Position numbers and translations under genes: made by a program. Positions 1 through 10,568 of a stretch of 64,000 bases of DNA are shown here, piece after piece; positions within the stretch are counted from its first letter, which is position 1, and each line of letters opens with the position of its first letter. The notes below the pieces were generated by a model, which was not told the DNA's origin, did not search any database, and saw nothing but the letters and a program-made list of their open reading frames with translations. The stretch comes from Paracyclopina nana (lineage: Eukaryota; Arthropoda; Copepoda; Cyclopoida; Cyclopettidae): NCBI GenBank assembly GCA_019096065.1, contig JAGUCH010000007.1:5912501-5976500 (forward strand), given 5' to 3'.

Positions 1-284
1 GACTTGTCCTTCTCGTCCAACTTCGTGTTTGTGGCTGCCAACTTTTCCAGTGTGTTGTCAAGGTCGTTTTCCACATGTTGCATCTTCTTCTGGAGATCTC
101 TCACCTATGACAAAAATAATTAATATAAGATTAGTGAAAAATCAAATTTTGTGCTTACAGTCTCCTCGTATTTTTCTGCTCGTTGAGTGGCCTCTTTGGC
201 CTCCCTGTCCAATTCCTCAGCCCTTGACAAAGCATTGTCAGTCTCGGATTTGAGACTCTGCATCTTCTTCTTGATGGCATCCAT
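1..284 (-). CDS. TPM: Tropomyosin, N-terminal exons (partial, runs off left edge)
   Basis: Coiled-coil actin-binding protein of thin filaments. The start codon is at 284-282 and opens with MDAIKKKMQ, the highly conserved tropomyosin N-terminus. Exon 1 (284-159) encodes residues 1-42, rich in K/E with heptad spacing ([20 protein letters not shown]). A GT donor (gtaagc) follows at 158. The next exon begins at 104 after an AG acceptor, in phase 0, with [16 protein letters not shown], and is still open at base 1, so most of the about 284-residue protein lies outside. Residue spacing across the junction matches tropomyosins exactly. Whether this is a muscle or cytoplasmic isoform cannot be told, because the diagnostic C-terminal exons are absent. 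Transcription is leftward. Confidence 0.95.
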
Positions 285-973
285 GATGACTCGAATGAGG
301 ATGCTACTTGACTCCGTGAAAGCTTCCACTAAAGTGACTTTTGGAATCAGGTGCAAGGAGAGCAAGATTTTTTCTAATCATGAGGAGGCTTGAATTATCT
401 CCTACATTCTCTTGCATAAATGTATACATGCTTATTTCAATCAATTTGATTCAATTTTTATTTGAGCAACATTTAGGGCTTAAATCCATAGTTATCAGAG
501 AAAATGCTGGAGATTAGTTAGGTAAAAAAGGGAAATTCGACGCAAATCAACAGCCCCTCTCCTTTTGCTTGAACTCTTCCCAGGGCAGTTCCAGTATACG
601 TAGATGAGTGAACTTTTACATTTGGGAAAGCCCGCCATGTAAGCAACCTTTAAAAGGGAAAGAATCTAATCTTGGGCGAGATGCTGCTTTCATTTTCCAG
701 CGCCTGAGCTGATATGCTGAACGCGATCGCACACAGTGGGGCAAAATATGCATATCTGCGTGCAAGGATAAATCCGCTGTGGCAAAGAAGCTCTGACTTT
801 TCCAAGTTTGTATATTCTACACATGAGCTCACAGCTAGGCTCTGTTTACTCTAAAGCTACTGTTTCCTTTTGGACACATTTTCCCAGGGAAAATTGCTTC
901 ACTTAACTTGCAAGCTGAAAAATTAGTCACGTGGCCGAAAATAGCTCATTTTATTCATCATTTGTTTTTTTCA
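285..973. other. Upstream region of tropomyosin, no gene recognised
   Basis: AT-rich with only short open frames and no recognisable protein. It presumably holds the 5' UTR and promoter of the leftward tropomyosin gene; no TATA box could be assigned with confidence. Confidence 0.5.
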
Positions 974-1099
974 GTTCAACACGTTGCCTTTATTGGCCAT
1001 CTACGTTGTGGCAGCTTTGATGCTCACATGCTTCTGCTGTTGCTGCTGCAAATGTTGCCTCTGCTGCTGTAGGCGAAAAAGAACTCCACCAAAAGGTGC
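974..1099 (+). pseudogene. Isolated exon-like block: membrane helix plus cysteine cluster
   Basis: A strong acceptor-like tract (T-rich run then cag at 971-973) is followed in frame by a hydrophobic stretch (LLAIYVVAALMLTCF), then a dense cysteine cluster (CCCCCKCCLCCC), then basic residues and TPPK, ending at a possible donor (aaag|gtgctt near 1097). The layout resembles a palmitoylated membrane segment, as in cysteine-string proteins (DNAJC5) or Shisa-like proteins. No J-domain or other partner exon is visible on this strand nearby. It may be a stray exon copy, part of a gene whose other exons I do not recognise, or chance. It directly abuts a degenerate copy of the RBM7 3' end. Confidence 0.3.
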
Positions 1100-1140
1100 T
1101 TTAATACTTATCATTAACCCGCATGAGGAAACGCTATTTT

Positions 1141-1325
1141 TTCAGCTTCTGGATCTTCAGGACGAGACGTTGTTTTCGTGCGAGCTTGAGCAAACAATAA
1201 AGAGTAATAGCCTTTCGCCTCCTCAAGTAAAGATGACTGTGATAATTGTACTCTCATGAGCTTCGGTTGTCATGATATGGATGATTACTCAGCCATCATC
1301 TTTTTCATGATTTTGTTGCTGCTCA
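1141..1325 (-). pseudogene. Degenerate partial copy of the RBM7 3' end
   Basis: This stretch is clearly similar to the last exon and 3' flank of the neighbouring RBM7 gene at about 1390-1660, in the same orientation. For example tcggttgtcatgatatggat occurs at 1263-1282 and again at 1519-1538, and gattttgttg occurs in both. The copy carries substitutions and lacks the middle of the exon, so it encodes nothing useful. It lies just downstream of the RBM7 stop codon. Confidence 0.75.
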
Positions 1326-1467
1326 CATTCAATGAAATGCTTTTCATTGTAGTGATAAAGAGTTGAAGTTCTTGCTGTCTTTTAATTGCACTCATATCAA
1401 CTTCTCGAGGTTTAGGACAATACGGTATTTTTGTACGAGCTTTGGCAAGTAATTTAAAAGAAATTGC

Positions 1468-2152
1468 CTATCGCCTCCTTCTGCTATGATGATTGTGATT
1501 ATTGTACTCTGATGAGTTTCGGTTGTCATGATATGGATGATGTTGACGATTGCTTCGGTGACTTCGACGATCATCTCTATCATGATGATTCCTAGGATAT
1601 TCGTGCGACCTGCGATCGTTGTAATGCCTTTCATACTGATGATTTTGTTGGTGCTGCTGCTGCATAAGCTGCTGCTGTTGAAGCAGTAACTGTTGCTGAA
1701 ACAATGCTGGAGGAGGCTGAAATCCTTGCTGTTGAACGGGAGGCTGAAAAGGCTGAATTCTGTGATGTGGAGCTGAGACTGAGCGGTGATGATGATTCAT
1801 GCCCGCTCCAGTTGATTTGTTCTGGAGCTTCAGAATCTTGCCAAATAACCTGAGATCATCACCAAATAGCTTGACTGCATAGGGAACACTTTCCTCGTGT
1901 TGAAACTTGACGAATGCAAATGGCTTGTTCCTCTTCGACACATGGTCGACTGGAATGTTAACTTTTTCCAAAGGGCCAGCCTGGAATACGGAATCGTAAT
2001 TAAATGTGAACTTTTAAAAAGATAAAAGAGCGGCTGGAAAATCTCACGTTTTGGAATAGTTCATAAAGAATCTCTTGATCAACTTCGTCGGTGATTCCGT
2101 AGACGAAAAGCGTTTTCCGGTCGTCATCACTTATTTCATTGCTGTTCGCCAT
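1468..2152 (-). CDS. RBM7: RNA-binding protein 7 (NEXT complex RRM protein)
   Basis: Predicted RBM7/RBM11-type protein; in animals RBM7 guides the nuclear exosome targeting (NEXT) complex to short-lived nuclear RNAs. Two exons: 2152-2048 and 1980-1468, phase 0 junction, 205 codons. One RRM spans about residues 13-87: RNP2 is TLFVYGI and RNP1 is PFAFVKF, and the ELFQNAGPLEKVNIP stretch is typical of this subfamily. The C-terminal half is low complexity: Q- and H-rich (LLQQQQLMQQQHQQ), then R/H/S-rich with an RRRR end. The ATG at 2152 is followed directly by the RRM lead-in. The gene is divergent from the ZNF800-like gene with about 610 bp between starts. A broken copy of its 3' end lies at 1141-1325. 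Confidence 0.9.
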
Positions 2153-2765
2153 GGCTTTGCAAAGAAATCTTTCAATCAAAGATTGTATCAAAAATGCTAT
2201 TATTATTTGTTGACAGTTTCCTATTTTGCATCGGATCGAATAAATCTCAATCTTCGAGATTTAGAATCGCGAGTAAACAAAAAATGATAAATGCACTTAT
2301 TCAATCGTCAACTCAAAAGCAATTCTTTATTCATTTTAGGCATTTAATTTTGGTTAACAACAAATAGGCAATTGTATTTCAAAAAAATATGCATCAATTA
2401 GTCTAAATGCCTCAAAGGTATGTGCACGGTTTCAAACGAGTCCTTACTCGCTTTGCACTTTCTAATAAATATATCGCGAAATTGGCGCTAGTTAAAAGCA
2501 AACGGCGGTTTTCGCAAACACAGTTTTCAAGTGAGTGACAAAAGTTCCACTCTTGGTCTTGATCACTTCTCAGAGGGCTTGTCCTTCAGGATTGTGGCTC
2601 CCAACGCTTGAAAACTGAATTGGAATTTGAAAAAATTGCCAAAGTGAGCCTTGAAAAGAGACAAAATAAATTAAAAGTGAATACTGGAATTGCAGAAGAG
2701 TTAAAAACTTATTTAACTGCCATTTGGAGACTAGTGAATGGAGTGTTGATCATTGACCCGCCAAG
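2153..2765. other. Divergent intergenic region between RBM7 and the ZNF800-like gene
   Basis: About 610 bp between two start codons pointing away from each other; it should hold both promoters. The part near 2470-2525 is richer in CpG (gcgaaattggcgc, acggcggttttcgc) and includes an E2F-like TTGGCGC. No coding sequence recognised. Confidence 0.5.
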
Positions 2766-4532
2766 ATGTCTTCCAGGCGTCCAAATGCCAAACCTGACCA
2801 TTCTGTGCTGAGGCCAAGCATCGAAGTGGCCAACACTGGCATGAGACAAGCTTTGTTGGCCATGAAATGTGGATCTCCAGAGGTGAGCACCCTTTTACAG
2901 TCTCATGATGCAAATTGACCGGAATTGAATATTATTGTTTCAGGTCATCGAGGTTTTGCTGCATGAATGCAATTTGATCTACGAGTGCAAGGTTTGTTTC
3001 AACATGTTCAGGAGTCTCGCGAATTTGATTTCGCACAAGCGATCCTTTTGCCGGAATCGTTGCCGTAATGTGTTACACATGAGAAGCAATGATGACGATG
3101 CGGCCAAAATTGAGGCTCAACAGGTTGTCATTGTCCAACCTGAGCCCGTGGAGACTCTCTTTCCGGAGAAGGAGTTTGACTTGCTCGAATACAGCCCTTC
3201 TATCGAGCTTTTGAAAGAAGCCGGCATTTTGGCTGAAATCGAGGAAAGGCCACTCATCGACACACTCAAGCCCACAAAACACTCACAAAGCAAGCTTCCA
3301 GACATCATCAAACGCCTCAAAACCATCCAAGCTTGCAAAGATGAATCCGACTCTGGTCACTATGTCTTCCTGGAGCCCATGAAGCAAACTACCAAAGCAG
3401 TGTTCCAGGTTAGTTAATTGCAGCAAGAAATTATTTTTGTGGAGCTGACTATTTTTTTTCAGAATTTGTCCAAGGCTGGAGATCAGGGCACAATGGGAAA
3501 TAGGTATGCTGAGTTGGTGAAAGCTAGGCAATTAGCCAGTGCCTTTGTTGGCCCGAACAACAAAATTATCGAGCCTGGCAGCTCCAGTTGCTCCTTTGTC
3601 TCCAGAAGCAGTTCTCCCTCTGTGTGCTCAAGCGAAATGAGCTACAAACCATCGAAAGGAACGCCGGCCGCCTCGAGGTTCCCTTGCACAAAGTGCCCGG
3701 CAGCCTACACCAGAATGTACAGAACCATCAATCATATGATGAAAGGTAAGCTGAAAAAATCACGCATTCATTTGAGGATTATTTTAATTTTTTCTCCATG
3801 AAATAACGCTAAACTAATTTTCTTCATATTCATGTTTCGGACAACTAAGCAGTCAAGTTATTTGCAGTTCACGATCTGGAGGAGTCAAAGATTCCCTACG
3901 AGCGGAAGTTCATCCGGATCAAAGCCAACTACTATGGGAATCTCGTCAAAAAGGAGCCCATACTCAAGCTGGAGCGATTGTCAGAGTCACGCAAGTCCTT
4001 GGTAAGCAAATCCGAGTCCTTCAAGCTGGCCATGGATAGTGTGACGAAAACTGTGCAAGTCTCCCTACGAAAGTTGTCCCCTTCCAAAATTGGGTTGTCC
4101 TCCGAAAATGTAGTGAGGGAAGAGGAGAAGAAGAACCTGAACCATTCCTCAAGCTCGGATTCGGACAATGAAGTTGTCATCACGAAGCATCCTGCTGTGC
4201 CGAGCTCAAAGCGTTCCAGATCATCCTCGCCCATTTCGAACAGCAGTGACAGCTCAAAAATTGAAAATGCCTCAAGAAATGGTGACACCAAAAGACCTCT
4301 CAATCCAATGCCCAAACGACGTCGATCAGCTTTGACAGCCAAGCTGGAAAACAACGCGAAATCTCCGGACGAATCTTCGAAGAAAAGTTTATTAAAGAAC
4401 AAAGAGCTTCATAGACTTCTCAATGGTGACCAAATAAAAGTGATCAAATTTGAGGGGAGGCAAACCCGAAGAGGAGCTGGACCTGCATCAGTGATGAAAC
4501 GAAGGGAGCTCAAATTGCTGAAGAAGAAGTGA
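2766..4532 (+). CDS. ZNF800-like C2H2 zinc-finger protein
   Basis: Predicted nuclear zinc-finger protein of the ZNF800 type. Four exons: 2766-2882, 2944-3408, 3463-3745, 3868-4532, all GT-AG, joining in frame to 509 residues. The first finger (LIYECKVCFNMFRSLANLISH) with its lead-in VIEVLLHECN closely matches the first finger region of vertebrate ZNF800. A second C2H2-like finger (CTKCPAAYTRMYRTINHMM) spans exon 3 to 4. The C-terminus is Ser-rich and basic with NLS-like KRRR and ends RRELKLLKKK. The ATG at 2766 is the first in frame with the conserved part. It is convergent with ADA, only 70 bp separating the stop codons. The molecular role in arthropods is not established. Confidence 0.87.
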
Positions 4533-4602
4533 ATTTCCTATTTATACTCTTTTTGTTAGCATATTATTAGATATTGATACATTAAGACCGGAAGAAGCTT
4601 TT

Positions 4603-5937
4603 TCAATCCAGAAGGCCGTAAATGCTCTTGAGCTTCTTGAGCAGCTCGCTTTTTTCACCTTGGGGCAAGAAACATGATCGAGCTGCATTCATAGTCTGCA
4701 AAGGAAAAAGGGAAAATAACCTTGAATTCCCACTAAAATGAAGCACTCACAGCTCTGACAAAGTGGACCTCGTTCAAGCCCCAAGTCCTCAGGATTTGGT
4801 ACTCGTGATCCAGACCGGTGCCAAGGATCGTGGTGTCGTCAGTGTTGATGGAAAAGTTGGCATTGTCATGAGCAAATTGCAAGATGGGATGCTTGAGCAG
4901 AACAGCATTGGCCATTTGAACCGATCCGGTCAGAATGGAGGACGAGGGGCAAGCCTCGAAATGGATGTTATAGTCATGTATGCATTTCTCGTACAACTCC
5001 GGATCCTGCATCACCCTGTAGCCATGGCCAATGCGCTCGGCAAACATCTCCTCAATGGCTACTTTGACGTTGGTGGCCGGTCCATCTTCTCCAGCATGAA
5101 CCGTTCGGTGGATGCCCAATTGCTTGGCCTCCCTGAAGATGGACTTGTCAAAGTCATTGTAGAGCTCGCTGCCTCCGGAATTGGCAATGGCGTTCTCATT
5201 GCCAGCAATGTCTATGCCAACCACTCCGTCATTCCTGAACTCATCGCAAAGGGCCAAAATCTCTTGGGAAAATTGTGGCAGTCCATTTATGCAGCATAAA
5301 ATGGCCCTGGCCTGCAAAATGCAAAAAATAATTATTATAATGATGAATTTGATCAATGGTCTACTCAATTAAATTTCACCTTGATTCCATGGAGGCTTTC
5401 GCCCTCTGCAAATCCTTCGAGGACAGCCTTGAGCACTTGTCTTGCTCCAATCTCTGGGTGCTTCTCATCCAGCATCAAATGTGGGCAGAATCTGGCCTCC
5501 ACATACAAAACTCCATTGTTGGCCACATCTTCACAAAACTCCACAGCTATTCGCTTGATAGCCTTCAAATCTCCCCTTTACAAAATTGATTAAACGAAAA
5601 AACATCATTCTTATAATTATGTACTGAATGGCAGGCATGAAGTGGCTGAAGGCAGTGAGAAAATGCTGCAAATCCTTGGGGCTTTGCACCTCCAAGGTGC
5701 CTTTGAAGTCTTGAAAGGTGCCATCTCCAGGACATGGCAAGCCCTTGACTTTCAGCAGCTCAAACAGAGTTTCTTGCCTCATTGACCCATCTAAATGAAC
5801 ATGCAATTCAACCTAGAATCTAATCCTCATAATTTTTGTTACAGCACATCCAATTAGTATAAGCTTACCCTTGATAAAGGAAGTTTTGGCTTGATTGCAT
5901 CCAGGATGGATTTGGGAAGGTATAAATTGGTAGCCAT
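4603..5937 (-). CDS. ADA: Adenosine deaminase (ADA1 type)
   Basis: Zn-dependent hydrolase converting adenosine and deoxyadenosine to inosine and deoxyinosine in purine salvage. Five exons: 5937-5869, 5812-5625, 5575-5380, 5311-4751, 4695-4603; 368 residues, close to 363 in human ADA. Visible active-site motifs: HVHLDG (two zinc His), HAGED (His and catalytic Glu), GHGYRVM, and INTDD (zinc and catalytic Asp pair). The short N-terminus MATNLYLPKSIL has no signal peptide, so it is cytosolic and distinct from the secreted ADGF/ADA2 family. All junction phases agree. No motif is missing. Confidence 0.97.
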
Positions 5938-6840
5938 GCTCTTTTTTCCAATGAAAATCAGAGGCAGCTGAAATGAAATTTCAAAGCTACTAACACGAAG
6001 TCACACCATAAGCAAGCTGCTGGAAATTGACCTTGGTGAGCAAAACTGGAATCCTAGGCAGGGAGCAACCCATAATGTCCGTTATCCTTATTTACTCCAA
6101 TTTTGTGAAATATAGCTTTTGTTGTGACGCCCAACGTATATATAAAAATGCATTTTTTGGAAAATGGCCAAAAGCGGAATTTTTGAAAAGCTGTACAAAC
6201 TTATTTACCTTCAAACCGGGGACATTAATTTTTTGCTTTGATTATTAATTTGCAGGTTTGTTGGGTGAATTTGCTCAACTTGCTCACACTATTGTCTCAT
6301 TTTCACTGTTTTGTGCTGATAATGATGAGATTTCTAATCAAAGCAGAAAACTGTTTCTTGGCTAATGATTATTTTGTATAAGTTGTAAATAAGTGATGAT
6401 TTGAACACCTGGAGCAACTTTGAGCACAAGTGAATCAAAATAGATAGATATAAGCAACTCTAACAGGCAAAAATTCATAAGTTTTTTGATTAAAGATGTC
6501 TTCATTCTTCTTCTCTTCATTCTCTTCTAAATTGTATATTGTTATATTGAATGTTTTTAAGGTATATGTACAGTGGCTTATGCCGTAATAATAATAGCAA
6601 CAAGGTACCTATCCATTTTAGAAAATTGAGGAATTTTTCATTTCAGTAAGTGACAAAACACATAATGCAGACTTTATGAATATAAATACAGCCATAATTT
6701 TGGATGAGTTTTTCATACTCTCAATAATTCCATCAATTGATTTCTCAAGGACCTAAGGATTTCTCTAGCTTTTAATTATTTTTATTTTGTGCAAGATGAA
6801 GTTTTCCATTTTTTTGTATCTGCTATCATATCAGTAACCA

Positions 6841-6873
6841 GAACTATCTCTTTCTTCCATCAAGAGATAGTTC
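6841..6873. repeat. Perfect 12-bp stem hairpin
   Basis: GAACTATCTCTT at 6841-6852 is followed after nine bases by its exact reverse complement AAGAGATAGTTC at 6862-6873. It sits about 10 bp outside the left end of the MITE at 6883. Function unknown. Confidence 0.7.
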
Positions 6874-6882
6874 TTTTTCATA

Positions 6883-7459
6883 TACAGCCTGTTTCAGAGA
6901 ATTCTACGCACTTTGAAATCAAAAGTTTGTGTTGCGGATTTGAGAAATGCGGTACAAAATGGATATCGTTGGAAAGCTTGAATCTTTTGCCATCTATTTT
7001 GTAGCAGTGAAAATCCCAAAATAAAAATAAAAAAGATAATAAAATTAAATTTTTCTGTGGCAACTTTTTTAGAGCAAAAGTGCAATTTTTCACCTACTGA
7101 ATGCAGCTAAAATCTAGCATTTTCATAATAAAATCAAAATCACTGATGAACCATTAGTATTTTAATGCTGAGAAGAACAATTTATCCTTTATCGAAAAAA
7201 AAAAACACGTCAAAATTCGCAATTTTGACCATTTTGAAATGTGTGCATTGCCATCAAAAAATGGGTGCCATTTTTGAGTGCTTTTTTATTTTAGGCTTTT
7301 GATCCAAATCTTAATTAATTTTTATCAAAAGTGATATTAATGAAAAAGAAGACCAGAGTTTCAAGGTTTCCAACGATATCCATTATGTCTAGCATTTATC
7401 AAATCCGTAACACAAACTTTTGATTTCAAAGTGCGTAGAAATCTCTGAAACAGACTGTA
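6883..7459. mobile_element. Tc1/mariner-like MITE (copy A)
   Basis: A 577-bp non-coding element with terminal inverted repeats of roughly 110 bp. The left end begins TACAGCCTGTTTCAGAGA, the right end is the inverse of TACAGTCTGTTTCAGAGA, and both continue with ATCAAAAGTTTGTGTT and TGGATATCGTTGGAAA. A TA dinucleotide flanks each end (6881-6882, 7460-7461), as expected for Tc1/mariner target duplication. No transposase frame is present. A related element sits at 9519-9913. Confidence 0.82.
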
Positions 7460-7645
7460 TAGTACCTTTTAAAAGTGGATAGGTTGTTTCATGGACTTAT
7501 TGGTGGATCAATGATATCATCATCAGTGAAAATTCTTTCTTGAGAATTGATAACAAAATTATCTCTGATTGATGAGCACTCTGTTGAGCTGCTTTGGTCT
7601 TCCTTGGGATAAGGATTGAATGCATTTTCTGTAATGTTAGTGGTA

Positions 7646-10568
7646 TTAATTCCTGCTGTTTGACTTGTGACTGCTTCTGCTTTCTTCGCCTACTTCACCT
7701 CCCTCATTTTCATCATTGCCAAAAGTAAAGGCATCAGATGGTGAATAAAGATTCTTTCCCTTCAATCTAACTATGATTGTGCTGATGCTCACATGGTCAA
7801 TGAGCACTTTTTTGTAGACTTCCTCGATCTGAAATATCAAGTTGCGCAACTGCTCATAGTCAGCTCATTTATGGGTCTTTTGAACATACCTCTGGAACAA
7901 ATTTGTTCTTGTCAAAAGTGAGTACTCTCCAATTTCTCCCAGCCTCACTTGCAGCCAAGCAAATAATGCAAATGGTGTCGTACACATCAATGTCATCATG
8001 CATTGACTTGTCACGGACATGATCAAAGCAAGCCGGATAGGCCAAGACAAGTGGTTGTCCACCCCTAGGCAATCTGCGAGCTCCAAGTTTTGCAGCATGT
8101 TTGCAAGGAATTAATGGTGTCTTGTTTTTAGGCAAAGTGTGCTACAAGTAAATGCAAATAAGGATTGATTAATGAATAAACTTAATAATCAGCTACCATA
8201 TTCCTTGAATAATAGAGCATGTCTAGCTTGTACATCTTGTCATGGAAGTCAGCATCGTCCTCAGATCCAAGGGCAGCAAGTTCTTCAACTCGACTCCTTC
8301 CATTGCTGCACAAATGCATAACAATAGCCTTGAAAACAGCATAGAAGTCAACCAACTCTTTCCCATGATCTTTCAGCCAAGTTGTCATGAGAATCGCAAC
8401 ACGGCTTTCCACCATTTTCAGAAATCCAACTGGAATTGGGCGCTTTGACCACTCAATTTGCTTCTAAGCTCTGCATAAAATAATTGCTTCACATCTCATG
8501 AATAGCTCATAGATTGGCTTACCCAGACTTTTCTCCTATGATCAGGTGGCCTCTGGCAATGAGATTAAAGCACTTGATGAAAATCTCTCTACTGGCTACT
8601 TTGAGCATATCTTTTCCTGAAAAACCTACTATATGTGCTGCTTCAAATATAAATAGACAAGTTCTTGGCAAATGTGGAATGAGAAAATAGTGTCAGCACA
8701 CTTTCCCATGACATCGAAGGGTAACAACTGTGCAATAACAGCAATGCCTCTAGCTTCTTGGTCACTCTTAGCCTTCACAAGCTCTTTGTTTGAGTTGATT
8801 GCTGTCAGTGCAGTGTTAGACAAAAGGTTAAACTTCTTCCCTAAGTCATTGACTGCTACCACAATTTTCTGAAAGCGAACACATTTTAAATAAATGACAC
8901 AATGGAGTTTTATAGGCTATCTTACCTCTTCCTGACTTGACTGAGTGGTCAGTCTTTTAGAGACACTTTCAATGTTGACTTTCAACTCAGAGATGACTGG
9001 CAAGATCTTGCTATTGAAGAACTCATCCAGGATTTTTCTAAGCCTTTGTTCACTCTCTAATTGATAATTTTGAATTATCTTGGCAATATCAGAATTGCAT
9101 TTTTGGGGTTGGCAGGTAGGATTTTTTTGAAACAAGGTGTCCGTGGCCTCTTGTTCACGAGCATACAAAGCTGCACCACTTGTTACTAACTCATTTAAGG
9201 CCTTGGTTTTCTTTTTTGGTGGACTTATGGCAGTAGCAAAGCTTTCATATGACTTAGAGCTTTTTTCTGGGTGTGAAGGTGCTTGATTATCAGAAATGTT
9301 GACAGAAGTGACTGTCCTTTTAGATGGCCTTTGATTTGCTGTTTCTGTCTTCTTTGAGTGAAGTTCATCTTTCTGTGTAGGTCGCTTTTCTAAAGCTATT
9401 TTGGCCTCTTTTCCTTTTGGATTAAGAATATTCTTCTGTGGCTCATACAAATTGTCCACTTCAAGATTCTGTTGAGAGCATTCCTCTTTGGACAAAGTCG
9501 CTACCTGAAATGCTCATATACCCTCTGACCGTTCAAAATTGGACAGTGTGGGAATCAAAAGTTTGTGTTGCAAATTCATGAATTTTGTGGCTTTTAAATG
9601 GGTATCGTTGAAAAGCTTGAACCTTTAGACATCTTTTTTGTTTTCTGACAAAATGAAAAATATTATAGTGAATTCCCCGTGACATCAAAAATAAATGACT
9701 CACAAGTTTTTTCATGACAATTTTCTGGATTACCTTGGGAAAATTGAATTTTCCTGGTTTTTTCTTCCTTAAATTGATTTTTTCTACTTTAACAAAAGAG
9801 ATGGAAAAAGGCTCAATCTTTCCAACGCTATCATTTAAAAGTCCTGTATTTCGTGAATATGTGACAAAAAGTTTAGATTCCGGTACCGTCCAATTTTGAA
9901 CGGTCACACTGTATAAGGCATTGATGAGTTACAAATGAGCTGCACAAACTTACAATTTTTGCCTTTTTTGCAGCTACTTCTGAGTTTGCCAAAGGTATTT
10001 CAAGCAAAGGTTGATGTGATTGAATATTTTGATCATTGGTGCACATGTGCATTGAACCTCTTTTGGACAAGCATGCCAAGAACTCTTTCCCAATTTCAGG
10101 GTAATTGTAATCGCACAACATTTTCTCATAAAACACTTTTCCCATAGCTATGTATTCCTTCACTCGTTCAGGGCCAAATACCTTTCGAATTCTAGAGTTG
10201 AGCTTCTTCAAATTGGTGCACAACAATTTCTTTTCAATCCCTAAAAGATCTCATGAATGAGCAATCTATGACCTGTCTATGAGGTACGTCTTACCTTTCT
10301 CAACTCGTGCAAAGATAGAGATCTGAATGGATTTCCCCTCTTTCAGAAAAGTACAAAATGTTGATCGACTGGCATAGCTCATAGACTTGGTAGGGTTGAA
10401 TCCAAAGATCTCTTCCAAACTTTTCTTGTCATCAGACTTTGTTTTTGCTGACATAAGTTGAAAGACTGGGTCGGCATCCATTTTAGCAAACACCAAATAT
10501 TTGTAATCAGCCTTTTCACCACTTTCATGAAACCTTTCCACATCTTCTTTCCATACTTCTTCAACCAT
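7646..10568 (-). CDS. Unrecognised multi-exon protein gene
   Basis: Protein-like exons with good splice signals, no family recognised. Firm exons: 10568-10295 (ATG, MVEEVWKEDVERFHE), 10240-9954, 9504-8926, one starting at 8868 (KIVVAVNDLGKKFNLL), one ending at 8197, 8141-7890, and 7849-7646 (stop TAA). The third exon is Lys/Ser/Glu-rich and disordered-looking, followed by helical sequence; a later exon has TICIICLAASEAGRNWRVL. No membrane helix or signal peptide. The joins between 8470 and 8700 could not be closed: the exon-like stretch IFIKCFNLIARGHLIIG (about 8590-8540) ends in a good donor at 8523, but its phase does not fit the frame that resumes at about 8460. This may mean an unusual splice, a sequence error or a decaying gene. 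A MITE occupies the second intron. Confidence 0.65.
9519..9913. mobile_element. Tc1/mariner-like MITE (copy B) inside an intron
   Basis: A 395-bp element between exons 2 and 3 of the unrecognised gene. The ends are inverted repeats of about 100 bp: the left begins TACCCTCTGACCGTTCAAAA and the right is the inverse of TACAGTGTGACCGTTCAAAA, with TA on both sides (9517-9518, 9914-9915). Its arm contains ATCAAAAGTTTGTGTTGC and GGTATCGTTGAAAAGCTTGA, shared with copy A at 6883-7459. No transposase frame. Confidence 0.82.

Larger units (their letters stand above)
5938..7645. other. Intergenic region with one MITE, otherwise non-coding
   Basis: AT-rich DNA upstream of ADA and downstream of the unrecognised gene at 7.6-10.6 kb. 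It contains an inverted-repeat element (6883-7459) and a hairpin just before it. The open frames here are short and unlike any protein I know. Confidence 0.5.

Noticed and set aside
4763-5299. 178-codon plus-strand open frame
   Set aside because: It is the antisense of the large ADA exon; the minus-strand frame has all ADA motifs.
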